64,000 bases of DNA from Coprobacter secundus (GTDB lineage Bacteria; Bacteroidota; Bacteroidia; Bacteroidales; Coprobacteraceae), in the NCBI GenBank assembly GCA_000803105.1, contig JTDA01000008.1:1-64000 (forward strand), read 5' to 3'. The notes below the pieces were generated by a model. That model was not told where the DNA came from and searched no databases. It was given only the letters and a program-made list of their open reading frames with translations. Positions 36,181-44,783 of the stretch are shown here, piece by piece. Position numbers and translations under genes: made by a program. How positions within the stretch are numbered: the first letter of the stretch is position 1; the number at the start of each line of letters is the position of its first letter.

Positions 36181-37683
36181 TCATTTCGAAAACCGTGGGT
36201 CCCAGGAGGGATGGGCCGGGTCTTCTGCTTTCAAAGCTTCGTCGTAGTCTATACCCAATGCTTCTGCCACCCCTTTTCCATAATCGGGATCAGCATAAGA
36301 GCAATTACGCACGTGGCGTTGTTTGATGAATAGTTCACTATCGCCCATTGCCCGAGCTGTATTTTCACAAGTCGTTTTTTGATCTTCTTTTGACATTAAT
36401 CGCCACAACTTGCCTGGTTGAGTAAAGTAGTCGTTATCATACTCTCTTTCATCATAATTGTATACAGGGCCATTGGTTTTTAGTGGTGGTTCCTTTTTGG
36501 ATGGGTTATCTTTCCATTCGCCATAGCTGTTAGGTTCATATCCTTTAGTTGCACCATAATTACCATCTGTACGCATTTGACCGTCACGATGATAAGCGTG
36601 GAAGGGACAACGAGGTTTATTTACCGGGATTTCATTATGGTTCACACCTAAGCGGTACCGTTGGGCATCTCCATACGAGAATAAGCGTCCTTGTAACATT
36701 TTGTCCGGAGAGAAGCCTATGCCTTCTACTACATTCATCGGATTGAATGCTGCTTGTTCTACGTCGGCAAAATAATTTTCAGGGTTACGGTTTAGTTCCA
36801 ATATACCTACGTCATGTAGGGGAAAGTCTTTGTGATACCATACTTTGGTCAAGTCGAAAGGATTTATTTTATAGGTTTTGGCTTCCTCTTCGGACATAAG
36901 TTGTATTTGCATTTTCCATCGGGGAAAATTTCCTTGTTCTATGGCTTCGTGCAGGTCTCTTTGATGGGATTCCCGATCTTTAGAAATGATTGCTTCAGCT
37001 TCTGCATCGGTCAAGTTTTTGATTCCTTGTAGAGTGACAAGGTGGAATTTGACCCATGTCCGTTTATTGTCTTTATCATAGAAACTGTAAGTGTGGCTAC
37101 CAAATCCATGCATATGCCGGTATGAGAAGGGGATACCGCGTGGGCTCATTGTAATAGTAACTTGGTGTAATGCTTCTGGAAGTAAAGTCCAGAAATCCCA
37201 ATTATTATTGGCACTGCGCATATTGGTATAGGGATCGCGTTTTATGGCGTGGTTTAAATCCGGAAATTTTAGCGGGTCACGGAGAAAAAATACAGGGGTG
37301 TTATTTCCTACCAAATCCCAGTTTCCTTCATCGGTATAAAATTTCATGGCAAAACCCCGTATGTCACGTTCTGCATCGGCAGCTCCTCGTTCACCGGCGA
37401 CAGTAGAAAACCGTACAAAACAGTCGGTTTTTTTTCCTATTTTGGAGAAAATGGAAGCTCTTGTATATTGGGAAATGTCGTTAGTTACCGTGAAAGTACC
37501 AAATGCTCCTGAGCCTTTGGCGTGCATGCGGCGTTCGGGAATTACTTCACGATCGAAGTGTGCGAGTTTTTCCATGAACCATGGGTCTTGAAGCATTGCG
37601 GGTCCACGGACTCCTGCTGTTTGGATATTCTGATTATCGGCGATAGGTCTGCCGTTTTCAGATGTTAGTTGTTTTTTGTCCAT
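36181..37683 (-). CDS. katA: Monofunctional haem catalase
   Basis: Dismutates hydrogen peroxide to water and oxygen. 500 residues, small-subunit clade. Distal His54 in ERRMHAKGSGAFG, the Asn in TDEGNWDLVGNN, and the proximal haem-ligand Tyr in RLFSYGDAQRYRLG are all present, as are RFSTVAGERGAADAERDIRGFA and HMHGFGSHTYSF. No signal peptide. Single-gene unit. The 374-bp region upstream (37684-38057) should hold its promoter but I could not identify a clear one and see no gene there; peroxide control by OxyR or by the PerR-like protein at 49.3 kb is plausible. Confidence 0.97.
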   Translation of the reverse strand: MDKKQLTSENGRPIADNQNIQTAGVRGPAMLQDPWFMEKLAHFDREVIPERRMHAKGSGAFGTFTVTNDISQYTRASIFSKIGKKTDCFVRFSTVAGERGAADAERDIRGFAMKFYTDEGNWDLVGNNTPVFFLRDPLKFPDLNHAIKRDPYTNMRSANNNWDFWTLLPEALHQVTITMSPRGIPFSYRHMHGFGSHTYSFYDKDNKRTWVKFHLVTLQGIKNLTDAEAEAIISKDRESHQRDLHEAIEQGNFPRWKMQIQLMSEEEAKTYKINPFDLTKVWYHKDFPLHDVGILELNRNPENYFADVEQAAFNPMNVVEGIGFSPDKMLQGRLFSYGDAQRYRLGVNHNEIPVNKPRCPFHAYHRDGQMRTDGNYGATKGYEPNSYGEWKDNPSKKEPPLKTNGPVYNYDEREYDNDYFTQPGKLWRLMSKEDQKTTCENTARAMGDSELFIKQRHVRNCSYADPDYGKGVAEALGIDYDEALKAEDPAHPSWDPRFSK

Positions 37684-38057
37684 ATTTGTTTTTAGGTTGA
37701 TGATTTGTAAGGTATTAACAATTTAATCCTCATTAATGTTTGGTGTATATAAAGATTTGTCTATGATTTTTTTTAAGGGAGAAGGAGGGATGTTGTTATT
37801 ATAAACAGACTTTACATGTATTGTAGAAATGGAAAGGTTGTAGTGTTTCTTTTGGGGCTTTGGATAGTGGTTTGTAGACAGTAAATCTCTCTGAATATAT
37901 ACTTGGAAAAGCTATTGACGATTACGGAGGTTTATGGGTTGTTTTTATAAGAGAAGCGAAAGTTAGAGAACCGTACAGAATAAAACGTTATGATTTGTGA
38001 TGTGATACTGTGTATTTTGTAGTGAAGGAAATCATCTATTTGCCGGGGGTATTCCTT

Positions 38058-38615
38058 TTAAAGAAGGGTTCTTTTGACAATAGCCGGGTTGCCGGCAGCA
38101 AAGCTGTCATCCGGAATATCTTTTACTACTACACTTCCTGCTCCAATGATACACCGGTTCCCTATAGTTACACCGGGACAGATAACTACACCTCCGCCAA
38201 TCCAGCAGTCATCACCGATGGTGACAGGCTTTCCGCATTCTATACCTGTCGCCCTTTCTTTGAAGTTGAAGGGATGTACTGGAGCATAAATTTGTACATT
38301 GGGGCCGATAAGGAGATTTTTTCCTAATGTTATCGGGGCTGTGTCGAGTATCGTACAACCATAATTGATAAAGCTGTTTTCTCCTCCATAAATCAGAATG
38401 CCGTAGTCACAGAGAAAAGGTGGTTGTATTGTCAATGATGGATGAGTGTTAGGAAGGAGTTTTCTCAATAGCTCCTTTCTTTCCATACAGTCAGTAAAAG
38501 CTTCTTTATTATATTGCTCAACCCATATAAGAGCTTGTTTATGCAATTGCATTAGCTCTTTGTCATAAGGCGAATATACTTCTCCGGCCAACATTTTTTC
38601 TTTTTCAGTTTTCAT
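38058..38615 (-). CDS. Maltose/galactoside O-acetyltransferase (hexapeptide-repeat)
   Basis: 185 residues of the Maa/LacA/NodL type. N-terminal Mac domain (KEKMLAGEVYSPYDKELMQLH) precedes a left-handed beta-helix of hexapeptide repeats with the loop IYAPVHPFNFKERATGIECGKPVTIGDDCWIGGGVVICPG. The catalytic His is in APVHPF. Transfers acetyl from acetyl-CoA to sugars, usually viewed as detoxification. Single gene; the acceptor is unknown. Confidence 0.92.
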   Translation of the reverse strand: MKTEKEKMLAGEVYSPYDKELMQLHKQALIWVEQYNKEAFTDCMERKELLRKLLPNTHPSLTIQPPFLCDYGILIYGGENSFINYGCTILDTAPITLGKNLLIGPNVQIYAPVHPFNFKERATGIECGKPVTIGDDCWIGGGVVICPGVTIGNRCIIGAGSVVVKDIPDDSFAAGNPAIVKRTLL

Positions 38616-38754
38616 TATAGATATAATAGATGAATAAAGAAATTATTTATTAACTTACGCCACAAATTTTAATTGAATTACATCGCAGTAATTCTTTGGG
38701 TAAATATACAAAGATTTCTTCATAGTTATTGTCGAGTAATGTACAGAACTCTTT

Positions 38755-39105
38755 TTGACTGAAAAAGTTTTGAAAATTGTGGGCAAATTAGATAGGAAAA
38801 AATTAGAATCTGAGGTTTATAAAATAGTAGGAGAGATACCTTTTGGCAGTGTAGTGACGTATGGGCAACTGGCGCGGTTGGCCGGATTTCCCCAATGTGC
38901 ACGTATGGTCGGTTATGCTATGGCTCATATTCCTGAAGCGTCAGGTTTGCCGTGTCATCGGGTGGTGAACAGCCAAGGGCGCATAGCTCCGAATTGGCCG
39001 GAACAGAGGGCTTTGCTTGAGCAGGAGGGAATATGCTTTAAGACAAATGGTCGTGTCGATTTACATAAATATATGTGGAAGGAAATTAGTCATTTGGATG
39101 GATAA
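38755..39105 (+). CDS. MGMT-family alkyltransferase-like DNA repair protein
   Basis: 116 residues with the C-terminal alkylguanine transferase domain only: EIPFGSVVTYGQLARLAG (HTH region), ARMVGYAMAHI and GLPCHRVVNSQGRI. The acceptor Cys67 in PCHRV is kept, unlike alkyltransferase-like proteins in which it is Trp or Ala. The reading frame has no usable ATG: an in-frame stop lies at 38737, so translation must begin at TTG 38755, TTG 38770 or GTG 38779. Its 3' end overlaps the convergent TIGR02757 gene by 20 bp. Could repair O6-alkylguanine or act as a damage sensor. Confidence 0.85.
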   Translation: MTEKVLKIVGKLDRKKLESEVYKIVGEIPFGSVVTYGQLARLAGFPQCARMVGYAMAHIPEASGLPCHRVVNSQGRIAPNWPEQRALLEQEGICFKTNGRVDLHKYMWKEISHLDG

Positions 39106-39928
39106 TTTGTTTTTTCATGTTGTTGGCTGTTGCTATACCATATCCGAATAGAGAAAAGTCTGCTAAACATGGGTCTTCGGGAAATATGGAGTACATGTAT
39201 TCTGTTATTTCGATAGCGGTTTTCATATCAGCGATTTTTCTGTGGGTGATACCCAATTTCAGTGCAGTTTGGTGTACATGGGTGTCTAAGGGTATAATCA
39301 AATCGGCGGGCGAAAATTTATCCCATATACCGAAATCTACAAGATTATCTTTTCGTATCATCCATCTAAGAAACATAGCCAGGCGTTTACAGGCTGATGT
39401 CCCTGACAGGACTGGAATCCCTTTAATACCGGCGAATGCTGATTGTATTTTTTGAATGGGGTACTTTCCCGGAGAATTACTTATGGCATCTTGTAAGGAT
39501 TCATATTGTATATAACATTTATATAATCTGTCACATATTTGATATAAATCGTCATATTTAAAAAAACGATAGAAACTGCTTTTGTTATTTTTAAAAGGTT
39601 GGAATTTTCGTTCTATTAGAAAATTGTAAGGAGAGCCGTTAAACATTTGGTCCAACTCATGTCCTTTTGCGATTATTATTTTGCGATTACCATAGGATAT
39701 CCATGCTGTTAAGAATGCGCTTATTTCGATGTCTTTTATTTGGCTGTATCGATGGGGAAATTGGATAGGGTCAGATAGGATAAAGTCTTTAGTATTGTAT
39801 TGTTTGGCCCATTGCCTAAGCTGTTTTTTTATTTTTGTATGCAATAAAGATTTATTGTTTGTCATGTTTTCTTTGATATATGTCTCGCAAAGATAGTTAC
39901 TTTCTGATATAGGAGAATTGTTTTTCAT
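39086..39928 (-). CDS. TIGR02757 family protein (DUF2400)
   Basis: 280 residues; a second Met at 39865 gives a start closer to the usual family length. Family motifs: IQFPHRYSQIKDIEISAFLTAWISYGNR, KRLAMFLRWMIRKD, VDFGIWDKFSPADLIIPLDTHVHQTALKLG and DPCLADFSLFGYG. The family has weak similarity to helix-hairpin-helix DNA glycosylases (the P-x-D-T-H motif) but no proven function. Converges on the MGMT-type gene with a 20-bp overlap, so the two may interfere at the transcript level. Confidence 0.88.
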   Translation of the reverse strand: MKNNSPISESNYLCETYIKENMTNNKSLLHTKIKKQLRQWAKQYNTKDFILSDPIQFPHRYSQIKDIEISAFLTAWISYGNRKIIIAKGHELDQMFNGSPYNFLIERKFQPFKNNKSSFYRFFKYDDLYQICDRLYKCYIQYESLQDAISNSPGKYPIQKIQSAFAGIKGIPVLSGTSACKRLAMFLRWMIRKDNLVDFGIWDKFSPADLIIPLDTHVHQTALKLGITHRKIADMKTAIEITEYMYSIFPEDPCLADFSLFGYGIATANNMKKQIIHPND

Positions 39929-40156
39929 AATATACTATTAAGGAAATCAATATTTTATATATATTTGTAATATAAAGAAGTATAAAATGAAATATAGTGA
40001 AAGGGCTGGCAATAATTCGTGAGCTGAGATATGCAGATGCTTAAAAAGTAAACTTGAAGAAATAAAAATAATGTAGAAAGTTGTAATGGCAGCAAAGATT
40101 GTGGATACATACTTTGTTTAAAAAAGTAAAGAGTTTATTATAAATCATTGGGAATA

Positions 40157-40699
40157 ATGAAGGTCACATCATTCATATTATTAGGATTGATATTTTTTCT
40201 GTGTCAAGTCAAAGGTATACATGAAAAACATAGAGAGAACGGTTGGTATTACATTATAGAAGGGCAAGAAGATAGTCTATCTCAGGGCCCTATCGTTACG
40301 GTAAAGGAATTTGCTGCTGTTCGGTTGGACTCAGCCGGGTATCCGATGAAGTATCAAATAGTAGGTACGATAAGTAAACATAGAGTGGGCAAATGGGCGG
40401 ACGCGACAGAAAAGGCTATTGGCAAACGTATAGGGTTTGTATTTGATGACCAACTTATAACAGCCCCTCAGGTAAATATGAGGCTTGAAAGTGGCAACTT
40501 TGCGATAAGTAATCCATATGGACATGATTTAAAGACTTTATTTCGCCAAATTCGACAGGAAAAGATAGATTCTATTGAAAATTTGTTCAAGAGCTGGGAT
40601 AAGGATTCTGTTTATTATAGGCTTGATAAAAGTCTGACAGACTCGATGATTTTGGAAATGGATTATTGGGATGCTTATGCTATAACAAAGGGTTTTTAG
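40157..40699 (+). CDS. Exported protein with a SecD P1-head-like domain
   Basis: The ATG at 40157 begins MKVTSFILLGLIFFLCQVKG, a signal peptide; a TTG three codons earlier is possible. 180 residues. Residues about 60-135 (WADATEKAIGKRIGFVFDDQLITAPQVNMRLESGNFAIS) match the head subdomain of SecD periplasmic P1 (pattern G-K-x-[IVL]-x-x-V-x-D-x-x-[IV]-x-[AS]-P-x-[VI]-N-x-x-[IL]-x-x-G-x-x-x-I-S). It has none of the TM helices of SecD. Function unknown; perhaps a periplasmic chaperone-like binding domain. Stands alone, with 228 bp of uninformative sequence upstream. Confidence 0.75.
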   Translation: MKVTSFILLGLIFFLCQVKGIHEKHRENGWYYIIEGQEDSLSQGPIVTVKEFAAVRLDSAGYPMKYQIVGTISKHRVGKWADATEKAIGKRIGFVFDDQLITAPQVNMRLESGNFAISNPYGHDLKTLFRQIRQEKIDSIENLFKSWDKDSVYYRLDKSLTDSMILEMDYWDAYAITKGF

Positions 40700-40728
40700 T
40701 GTCTCTTGGTAAGAGATTTTTTATTATA

Positions 40729-40935
40729 TCAATATTTTACCCCCTTCCGAGGTGCCCCATGCCAGGAACATCCGAGACAATAGATTGTGGATAGGTCAAA
40801 TCCTTCGGTAGATTGATTCGGATTTTTAGGGACGACTTCGAACGAATCGGTAACGTATACGAGCAAAGTGTTTCCTTGGTCATCTTTTACATAAAAAGAA
40901 GGAATTTTACATTGTGGGCACAAAAGTTTTCTCAT
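40729..40935 (-). CDS. Small zinc-ribbon protein
   Basis: 68 residues with two Cys pairs, LCPQC near the N-terminus and YCLGCSWHG near the C-terminus, separated by a beta-rich middle (TLLVYVTDSFEVVP): the pattern of a rubredoxin-like or zinc-ribbon fold. A phylum-type -7 element TATCTTTG (reverse complement of 40957-40964) is well placed 21 bp upstream, which supports the gene being real. Function unknown. Confidence 0.75.
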   Translation of the reverse strand: MRKLLCPQCKIPSFYVKDDQGNTLLVYVTDSFEVVPKNPNQSTEGFDLSTIYCLGCSWHGAPRKGVKY

Positions 40936-41123
40936 ATTAAATTATTTAGTTGTAGACAAAGATACAGTTAAACCTGTCAAAAAGTTCATTGTAATGAATA
41001 TAAAATTTGCGAAATAGGATATATTTTTTTCTGATATCACTATTTTTGTGAAGCAGTATGTTGAAATAAAGAATGTATATGTGTATGATGCCTTATTTAT
41101 TCAAGTTACTGTAAGAATAAATA

Positions 41124-41231
41124 ATGAGAAAAATATATAGTTTTGAAGAAATAGAAGAATATCCGGTGCGTTTATTTTGGGTATTGTATAGGGTAAGATA
41201 TTTTTTAAATCATAAGGTTATATCAAAATAA
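41124..41231 (+). CDS. Possible 35-residue peptide upstream of the Spx/ArsC gene
   Basis: An ATG-started frame of 35 codons (MRKIYSFEEIEEYPVRLFWV... ending VISK) lies in the 337-bp gap before the Spx/ArsC-like gene, 41 bp ahead of it. The amphipathic composition looks protein-like but there is no homologue that I recognise and no clear RBS. Without it the gap 40936-41272 holds only the promoter of the zinc-ribbon gene. Confidence 0.25.
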   Translation: MRKIYSFEEIEEYPVRLFWVLYRVRYFLNHKVISK

Positions 41232-41272
41232 TAAGCGTTTTTAGTTTTTACAGTTTTAAATGACAGGTAATA

Positions 41273-41629
41273 ATGGACAAGATTCTTTTTGTTTGGTATC
41301 CAGGATGTGATACTTGCCGTAAAGCGAGACGGTGGTTGCAGGAAAATAAGATAGAAGTTGTAGAGCGGCATATAGTAGAACAAAATCCGACAGAGCAAGA
41401 GTTGGCAGAATGGATTCCGAAAAGCGGGTTGCCTATACGTAAATTTTTTAATACCAGTGGTTTGTTATATAAGTCGATGGCTTTGAAAGATAAGTTATCA
41501 GGAATGAATGATAGTGAAATCATAAAATTATTAGCTTCGAATGGAATGTTGATAAAACGTCCATTGCTGATTGGGAAAGAAAAAGTCAGGGTAGGTTTTA
41601 AACCTGATGAATGGAAGGCTTTGTTGTGA
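41273..41629 (+). CDS. ArsC/Spx-family thioredoxin-fold protein
   Basis: 118 residues with FVWYPGCDTCRKARRWL (C12-x-x-C15) and KRPLLIGKEKVRVGFKPDEW, typical of the YffB/Spx/ArsC family. The family includes arsenate reductases and the redox regulator Spx. The C-x-x-C pair resembles Spx more than classical ArsC, which has one active-site Cys followed by three basic residues. Cytoplasmic, single gene. An oxidative-stress or thiol role is plausible; arsenate reduction is not supported by any neighbouring ars gene. Confidence 0.85.
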   Translation: MDKILFVWYPGCDTCRKARRWLQENKIEVVERHIVEQNPTEQELAEWIPKSGLPIRKFFNTSGLLYKSMALKDKLSGMNDSEIIKLLASNGMLIKRPLLIGKEKVRVGFKPDEWKALL

Positions 41630-41737
41630 GGGAAATTGTAATATTGAAATAAGGTGTATAAACTTGCAAAACGAAAGAAATAGATTGGATTTTAAAACAA
41701 TTTTTTGTTAAAATATGGATATTCGCTTTTGTTTTGT

Positions 41738-41745
41738 TATATTTG
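41738..41745 (+). promoter_or_regulatory. -7 element for purU-his
   Basis: TATATTTG fits the Bacteroidota TAnnTTTG element, 21 bp before the purU ATG at 41767, and supports that start over the in-frame TTG at 41734. No good TTTG lies at the expected -33 spacing. Confidence 0.55.
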
Positions 41746-41766
41746 CAATTTAAATTTGAAATAAGT

Positions 41767-42642
41767 ATGTCGAAACAAAAAAATATGTCTACAAATGCTG
41801 TTTTATTGATGCATTGTCCCGACCAACCTGGAATTATTGCAGTAGTAACGGACTTTATAAATGTGAATGGAGGTAATATTCTTTATCTTGATCAGCATGT
41901 TGACCGGGAAGAACATGTATTTTTTATGAGAGTGGAATGGGATTTGACACATTTCAGTATACCCAAAGAAAAAATAGAAGATTATTTCAATACTCTTTAT
42001 GGGCAAAAATACAATATGAGTTTTAATCTCTATTTTAGTGATACGATGCCAAGAATGGCGATTTTTGTTTCGAAGATGTCCCATTGTCTATATGATATGT
42101 TGGCTCGGTACACAGCAGGGGAGTGGAATGTTGAGATACCACTTATTGTTAGTAATCATCCAGATTTAGCTACCGTTGCCGAAAGGTTTAATATAGACTA
42201 TCATATATTCCCGATAAATAAGGAAAATAAAGTAGAACAAGAAGCTGCTGAATTGACCTTGCTTGAAAAGTATAATATTGATTTTATCGTATTGGCTCGA
42301 TATATGCAGGTTGTTTCTGCAGATTTTATAGGTCATTATCCCAATCGTATAATCAATATTCATCATTCTTTCCTTCCGGCTTTTGTGGGGGCAAAGCCTT
42401 ATCATGCAGCTTTTGAACGAGGAGTAAAATTGATTGGTGCTACCAGCCATTATGTAACGACAGATTTGGATGCAGGCCCTATTATAGAGCAAGATATTAC
42501 TCGTATTTCTCATAAAGATACGGTATCTAATCTTGTGCACAAAGGTCAGGATTTGGAAAAAATAGTGTTGTCTCGGGCTGTGGAGAAACATATTGAAAGA
42601 AAGATATTGGTTTATAAAAATAAGACAGTTGTTTTCAATTAA
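41767..42642 (+). CDS. purU: Formyltetrahydrofolate deformylase
   Basis: Hydrolyses 10-formyl-THF to THF and formate, balancing one-carbon pools and supplying formate for purine synthesis. 291 residues: N-terminal ACT domain (AVLLMHCPDQPGIIAVVTDFI), then a formyltransferase-type catalytic domain with NIHHSFLPAFVGAKPYHAAFERGVKLIGATSHYVTTDLDAGPIIEQD, including the catalytic His and Asp. Fourteen bp ahead of hisH, so it heads the his gene cluster; the link is sensible because histidine synthesis releases AICAR, which needs formyl-THF. Confidence 0.95.
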   Translation: MSKQKNMSTNAVLLMHCPDQPGIIAVVTDFINVNGGNILYLDQHVDREEHVFFMRVEWDLTHFSIPKEKIEDYFNTLYGQKYNMSFNLYFSDTMPRMAIFVSKMSHCLYDMLARYTAGEWNVEIPLIVSNHPDLATVAERFNIDYHIFPINKENKVEQEAAELTLLEKYNIDFIVLARYMQVVSADFIGHYPNRIINIHHSFLPAFVGAKPYHAAFERGVKLIGATSHYVTTDLDAGPIIEQDITRISHKDTVSNLVHKGQDLEKIVLSRAVEKHIERKILVYKNKTVVFN

Positions 42643-42656
42643 AGGATAGGGCTATA

Positions 42657-43244
42657 ATGCAGGTCGCCATAATAAAATATAATGCCGGAAATATATATTC
42701 GGTCGATTGTGCCTTGAAACGAGTAGGGGTAGATGCTGTAATCACTGATGATGAGGAGGTTTTGAAATCTTCTGATAAAATAATATTTCCGGGGGTGGGC
42801 GAGGCTGCTTCTACTATGCATTACTTACGGCAAAAGGGGTTGGATAAGCTGATAAAAAGTTTCACTCAACCCGTTTTAGGTATATGTATCGGTATGCAGT
42901 TGATGTGCCGTCATTCGGAGGAAGGAGATGTCGATTGCCTGAATATATTTGACGTAGATGTGAAGCGCTTCTGCCCGATGAAAAATGAGAAAATTCCGCA
43001 TATGGGATGGAACAGTATAGAACGTATCGACAGCCACATGTTTCCGGTGGACCTCGAAGGCAAATATGTATATTTTGTGCATAGTTATTATGTGCCCGAA
43101 TGTGAATATACGACAGCGGTGACAGATTATATACAACCTTTTAGTGCAGCGCTGCACAAGGACAATTTCTATGCGACCCAATTCCATTTAGAGAAAAGCG
43201 GCAAGGTTGGCGAAAGTATATTAACCCATTTCTTGAATTTGTAG
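42657..43244 (+). CDS. hisH: Imidazole glycerol phosphate synthase, glutaminase subunit
   Basis: Supplies ammonia to HisF for closure of the imidazole ring. 195 residues, class I glutamine amidotransferase: oxyanion motif FPGVGEA, nucleophile Cys in GICIGMQLM, and His/Glu in ATQFHLEKSG. The usual Q-F-H-P-E-K-S has Leu in place of Pro here, a mild oddity that keeps the catalytic His and Glu. Second gene of the purU-his-ftsE run, 6 bp before hisA. Confidence 0.96.
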   Translation: MQVAIIKYNAGNIYSVDCALKRVGVDAVITDDEEVLKSSDKIIFPGVGEAASTMHYLRQKGLDKLIKSFTQPVLGICIGMQLMCRHSEEGDVDCLNIFDVDVKRFCPMKNEKIPHMGWNSIERIDSHMFPVDLEGKYVYFVHSYYVPECEYTTAVTDYIQPFSAALHKDNFYATQFHLEKSGKVGESILTHFLNL

Positions 43245-43250
43245 GAAGAT

Positions 43251-43970
43251 ATGATTGAAATAATACCGGCTATAGATATTATTGATGGTAAATGTGTCCG
43301 TTTAGCACAGGGAGATTACTCGCGGAAGACGATTTATAATGAAGATCCTCTGGATGTGGCTAAAGCGTTTGAAGACAATGGGATACGTAGGTTACACTTG
43401 GTCGATTTGGATGGGGCCAAAGCACAGCATATTGTAAATTATAAAACACTTGATCGCATTGCCGGTCATACATCATTAATTATTGATTTTGGTGGAGGGT
43501 TGAAGTCTGATAAAGATTTGGATATAGCTTTTGATTCTGGGGCATCGATGATTACCGGAGGGAGTATCGCAGTCAGAAACCGTGAAACTTTTGTTTCTTG
43601 GATTGAAAAATATGGCCCTGACCGTATTATATTGGGAGCTGATGTGAAAGATAATAAGATTGCAGTTTCCGGTTGGCTTGAGGCCTCAGATTATGAATTG
43701 ATACCTTTTGTTTCGGGGTATATGGAATCAGGTATAAATAAGGTAATAACTACAGATATCGGTAGAGACGGCATGTTACAAGGGCCGTCATTGGATTTGT
43801 ATAGAAAAATGCTTGTCGCTTTGCCTGATATTTGTTTGATAGCAAGCGGTGGCGTAAGTTCACTACAAGATATTGAGGAGCTTGAGGGTGCAGGTGTCCA
43901 GTCGGTGATATTCGGAAAAGCGATTTATGAAGGACATATACGGCTGAAAGACCTGCAACGCTTTTTCTAA
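43251..43970 (+). CDS. hisA: ProFAR isomerase
   Basis: Amadori isomerisation of ProFAR to PRFAR in histidine synthesis. 239-residue TIM barrel with catalytic Asp in IPAIDIIDGKCVRL, second Asp region GADVKDNKIAVSGW, and phosphate-binding loops IDFGGGLKSDKD and IASGGVSSLQDI. Tightly packed between hisH (6 bp) and hisF (18 bp). Confidence 0.97.
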   Translation: MIEIIPAIDIIDGKCVRLAQGDYSRKTIYNEDPLDVAKAFEDNGIRRLHLVDLDGAKAQHIVNYKTLDRIAGHTSLIIDFGGGLKSDKDLDIAFDSGASMITGGSIAVRNRETFVSWIEKYGPDRIILGADVKDNKIAVSGWLEASDYELIPFVSGYMESGINKVITTDIGRDGMLQGPSLDLYRKMLVALPDICLIASGGVSSLQDIEELEGAGVQSVIFGKAIYEGHIRLKDLQRFF

Positions 43971-43988
43971 ATAAATGAATAATAAAGA

Positions 43989-44744
43989 ATGTTAGCAAAA
44001 AGAATAATACCGTGCTTGGATATAAAAGAGGGGAAAACGGTCAAAGGGATAAACTTTGTTAATTTCAGAGATGCGGGAGACCCGGTAGCCTTAGGCAAGG
44101 CATATAGTGAGCAGGGAGCCGATGAGTTGGTGTACCTTGATATTACAGCTTCATATGAAGGGCGTAAAACGTTTACAGAACTGGTTCGTAAAGTAGCAGC
44201 GAATGTCAATATTCCTTTTACTGTCGGAGGAGGAATAAATGAGATGTCTGATGTTGACCGTTTATTGAATGCTGGTGCAGATAAGGTATCGTTGAACTCG
44301 TCAGCATTGAGAAATCCTCGATTGATTACTGAAATTGCAAAAAATTTCGGGGTTCAGGTTTGTGTTGTCGCAATAGATGCTAACTTTGAAAAGGGAAATT
44401 GGTGTTGTTATTTGAATGGGGGGCGTGTTTCTACAGGCAGGGACTTATTTCAGTGGGCGAAGGAGGCACAGGAAAGAGGTGCTGGAGAGATATTGTTTAC
44501 CAGTATGACTCATGATGGAGTGAAAAACGGTTATGCAAATAGTGCCTTAGCCCGGTTGAACGAAATGCTAAATATCCCGGTAATAGCATCGGGGGGAGCC
44601 GGTAAAAAGGAGCATTTTCGAGATGCTTTTGAAATAGGGAAGGCTGATGCAGCCCTTGCCGCCAGTGTGTTTCATTTTGGGGAGATATCTATTGGCGAAT
44701 TGAAAGAATATCTGGAGAAGGAAAATATATGTATCCGAAAGTAA
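43989..44744 (+). CDS. hisF: Imidazole glycerol phosphate synthase, cyclase subunit
   Basis: Forms IGP and AICAR from PRFAR with ammonia from HisH. 251-residue TIM barrel: RIIPCLDIKEGKTVKGINF (catalytic Asp), FTVGGGINEMSDVDRLLNAGADKVSLN, and TSMTHDGVKNGY with the second catalytic Asp. Fourth gene in the cluster. Confidence 0.97.
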   Translation: MLAKRIIPCLDIKEGKTVKGINFVNFRDAGDPVALGKAYSEQGADELVYLDITASYEGRKTFTELVRKVAANVNIPFTVGGGINEMSDVDRLLNAGADKVSLNSSALRNPRLITEIAKNFGVQVCVVAIDANFEKGNWCCYLNGGRVSTGRDLFQWAKEAQERGAGEILFTSMTHDGVKNGYANSALARLNEMLNIPVIASGGAGKKEHFRDAFEIGKADAALAASVFHFGEISIGELKEYLEKENICIRK

Positions 44745-44783
44745 AATGCAAATCAACGATTTTCATATTTTCGGATTTGATTG

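Noticed and set aside
41273..41629. Arsenate reductase with an arsenic resistance role
   Set aside because: No ars genes nearby and a C-x-x-C pair more like Spx/YffB.
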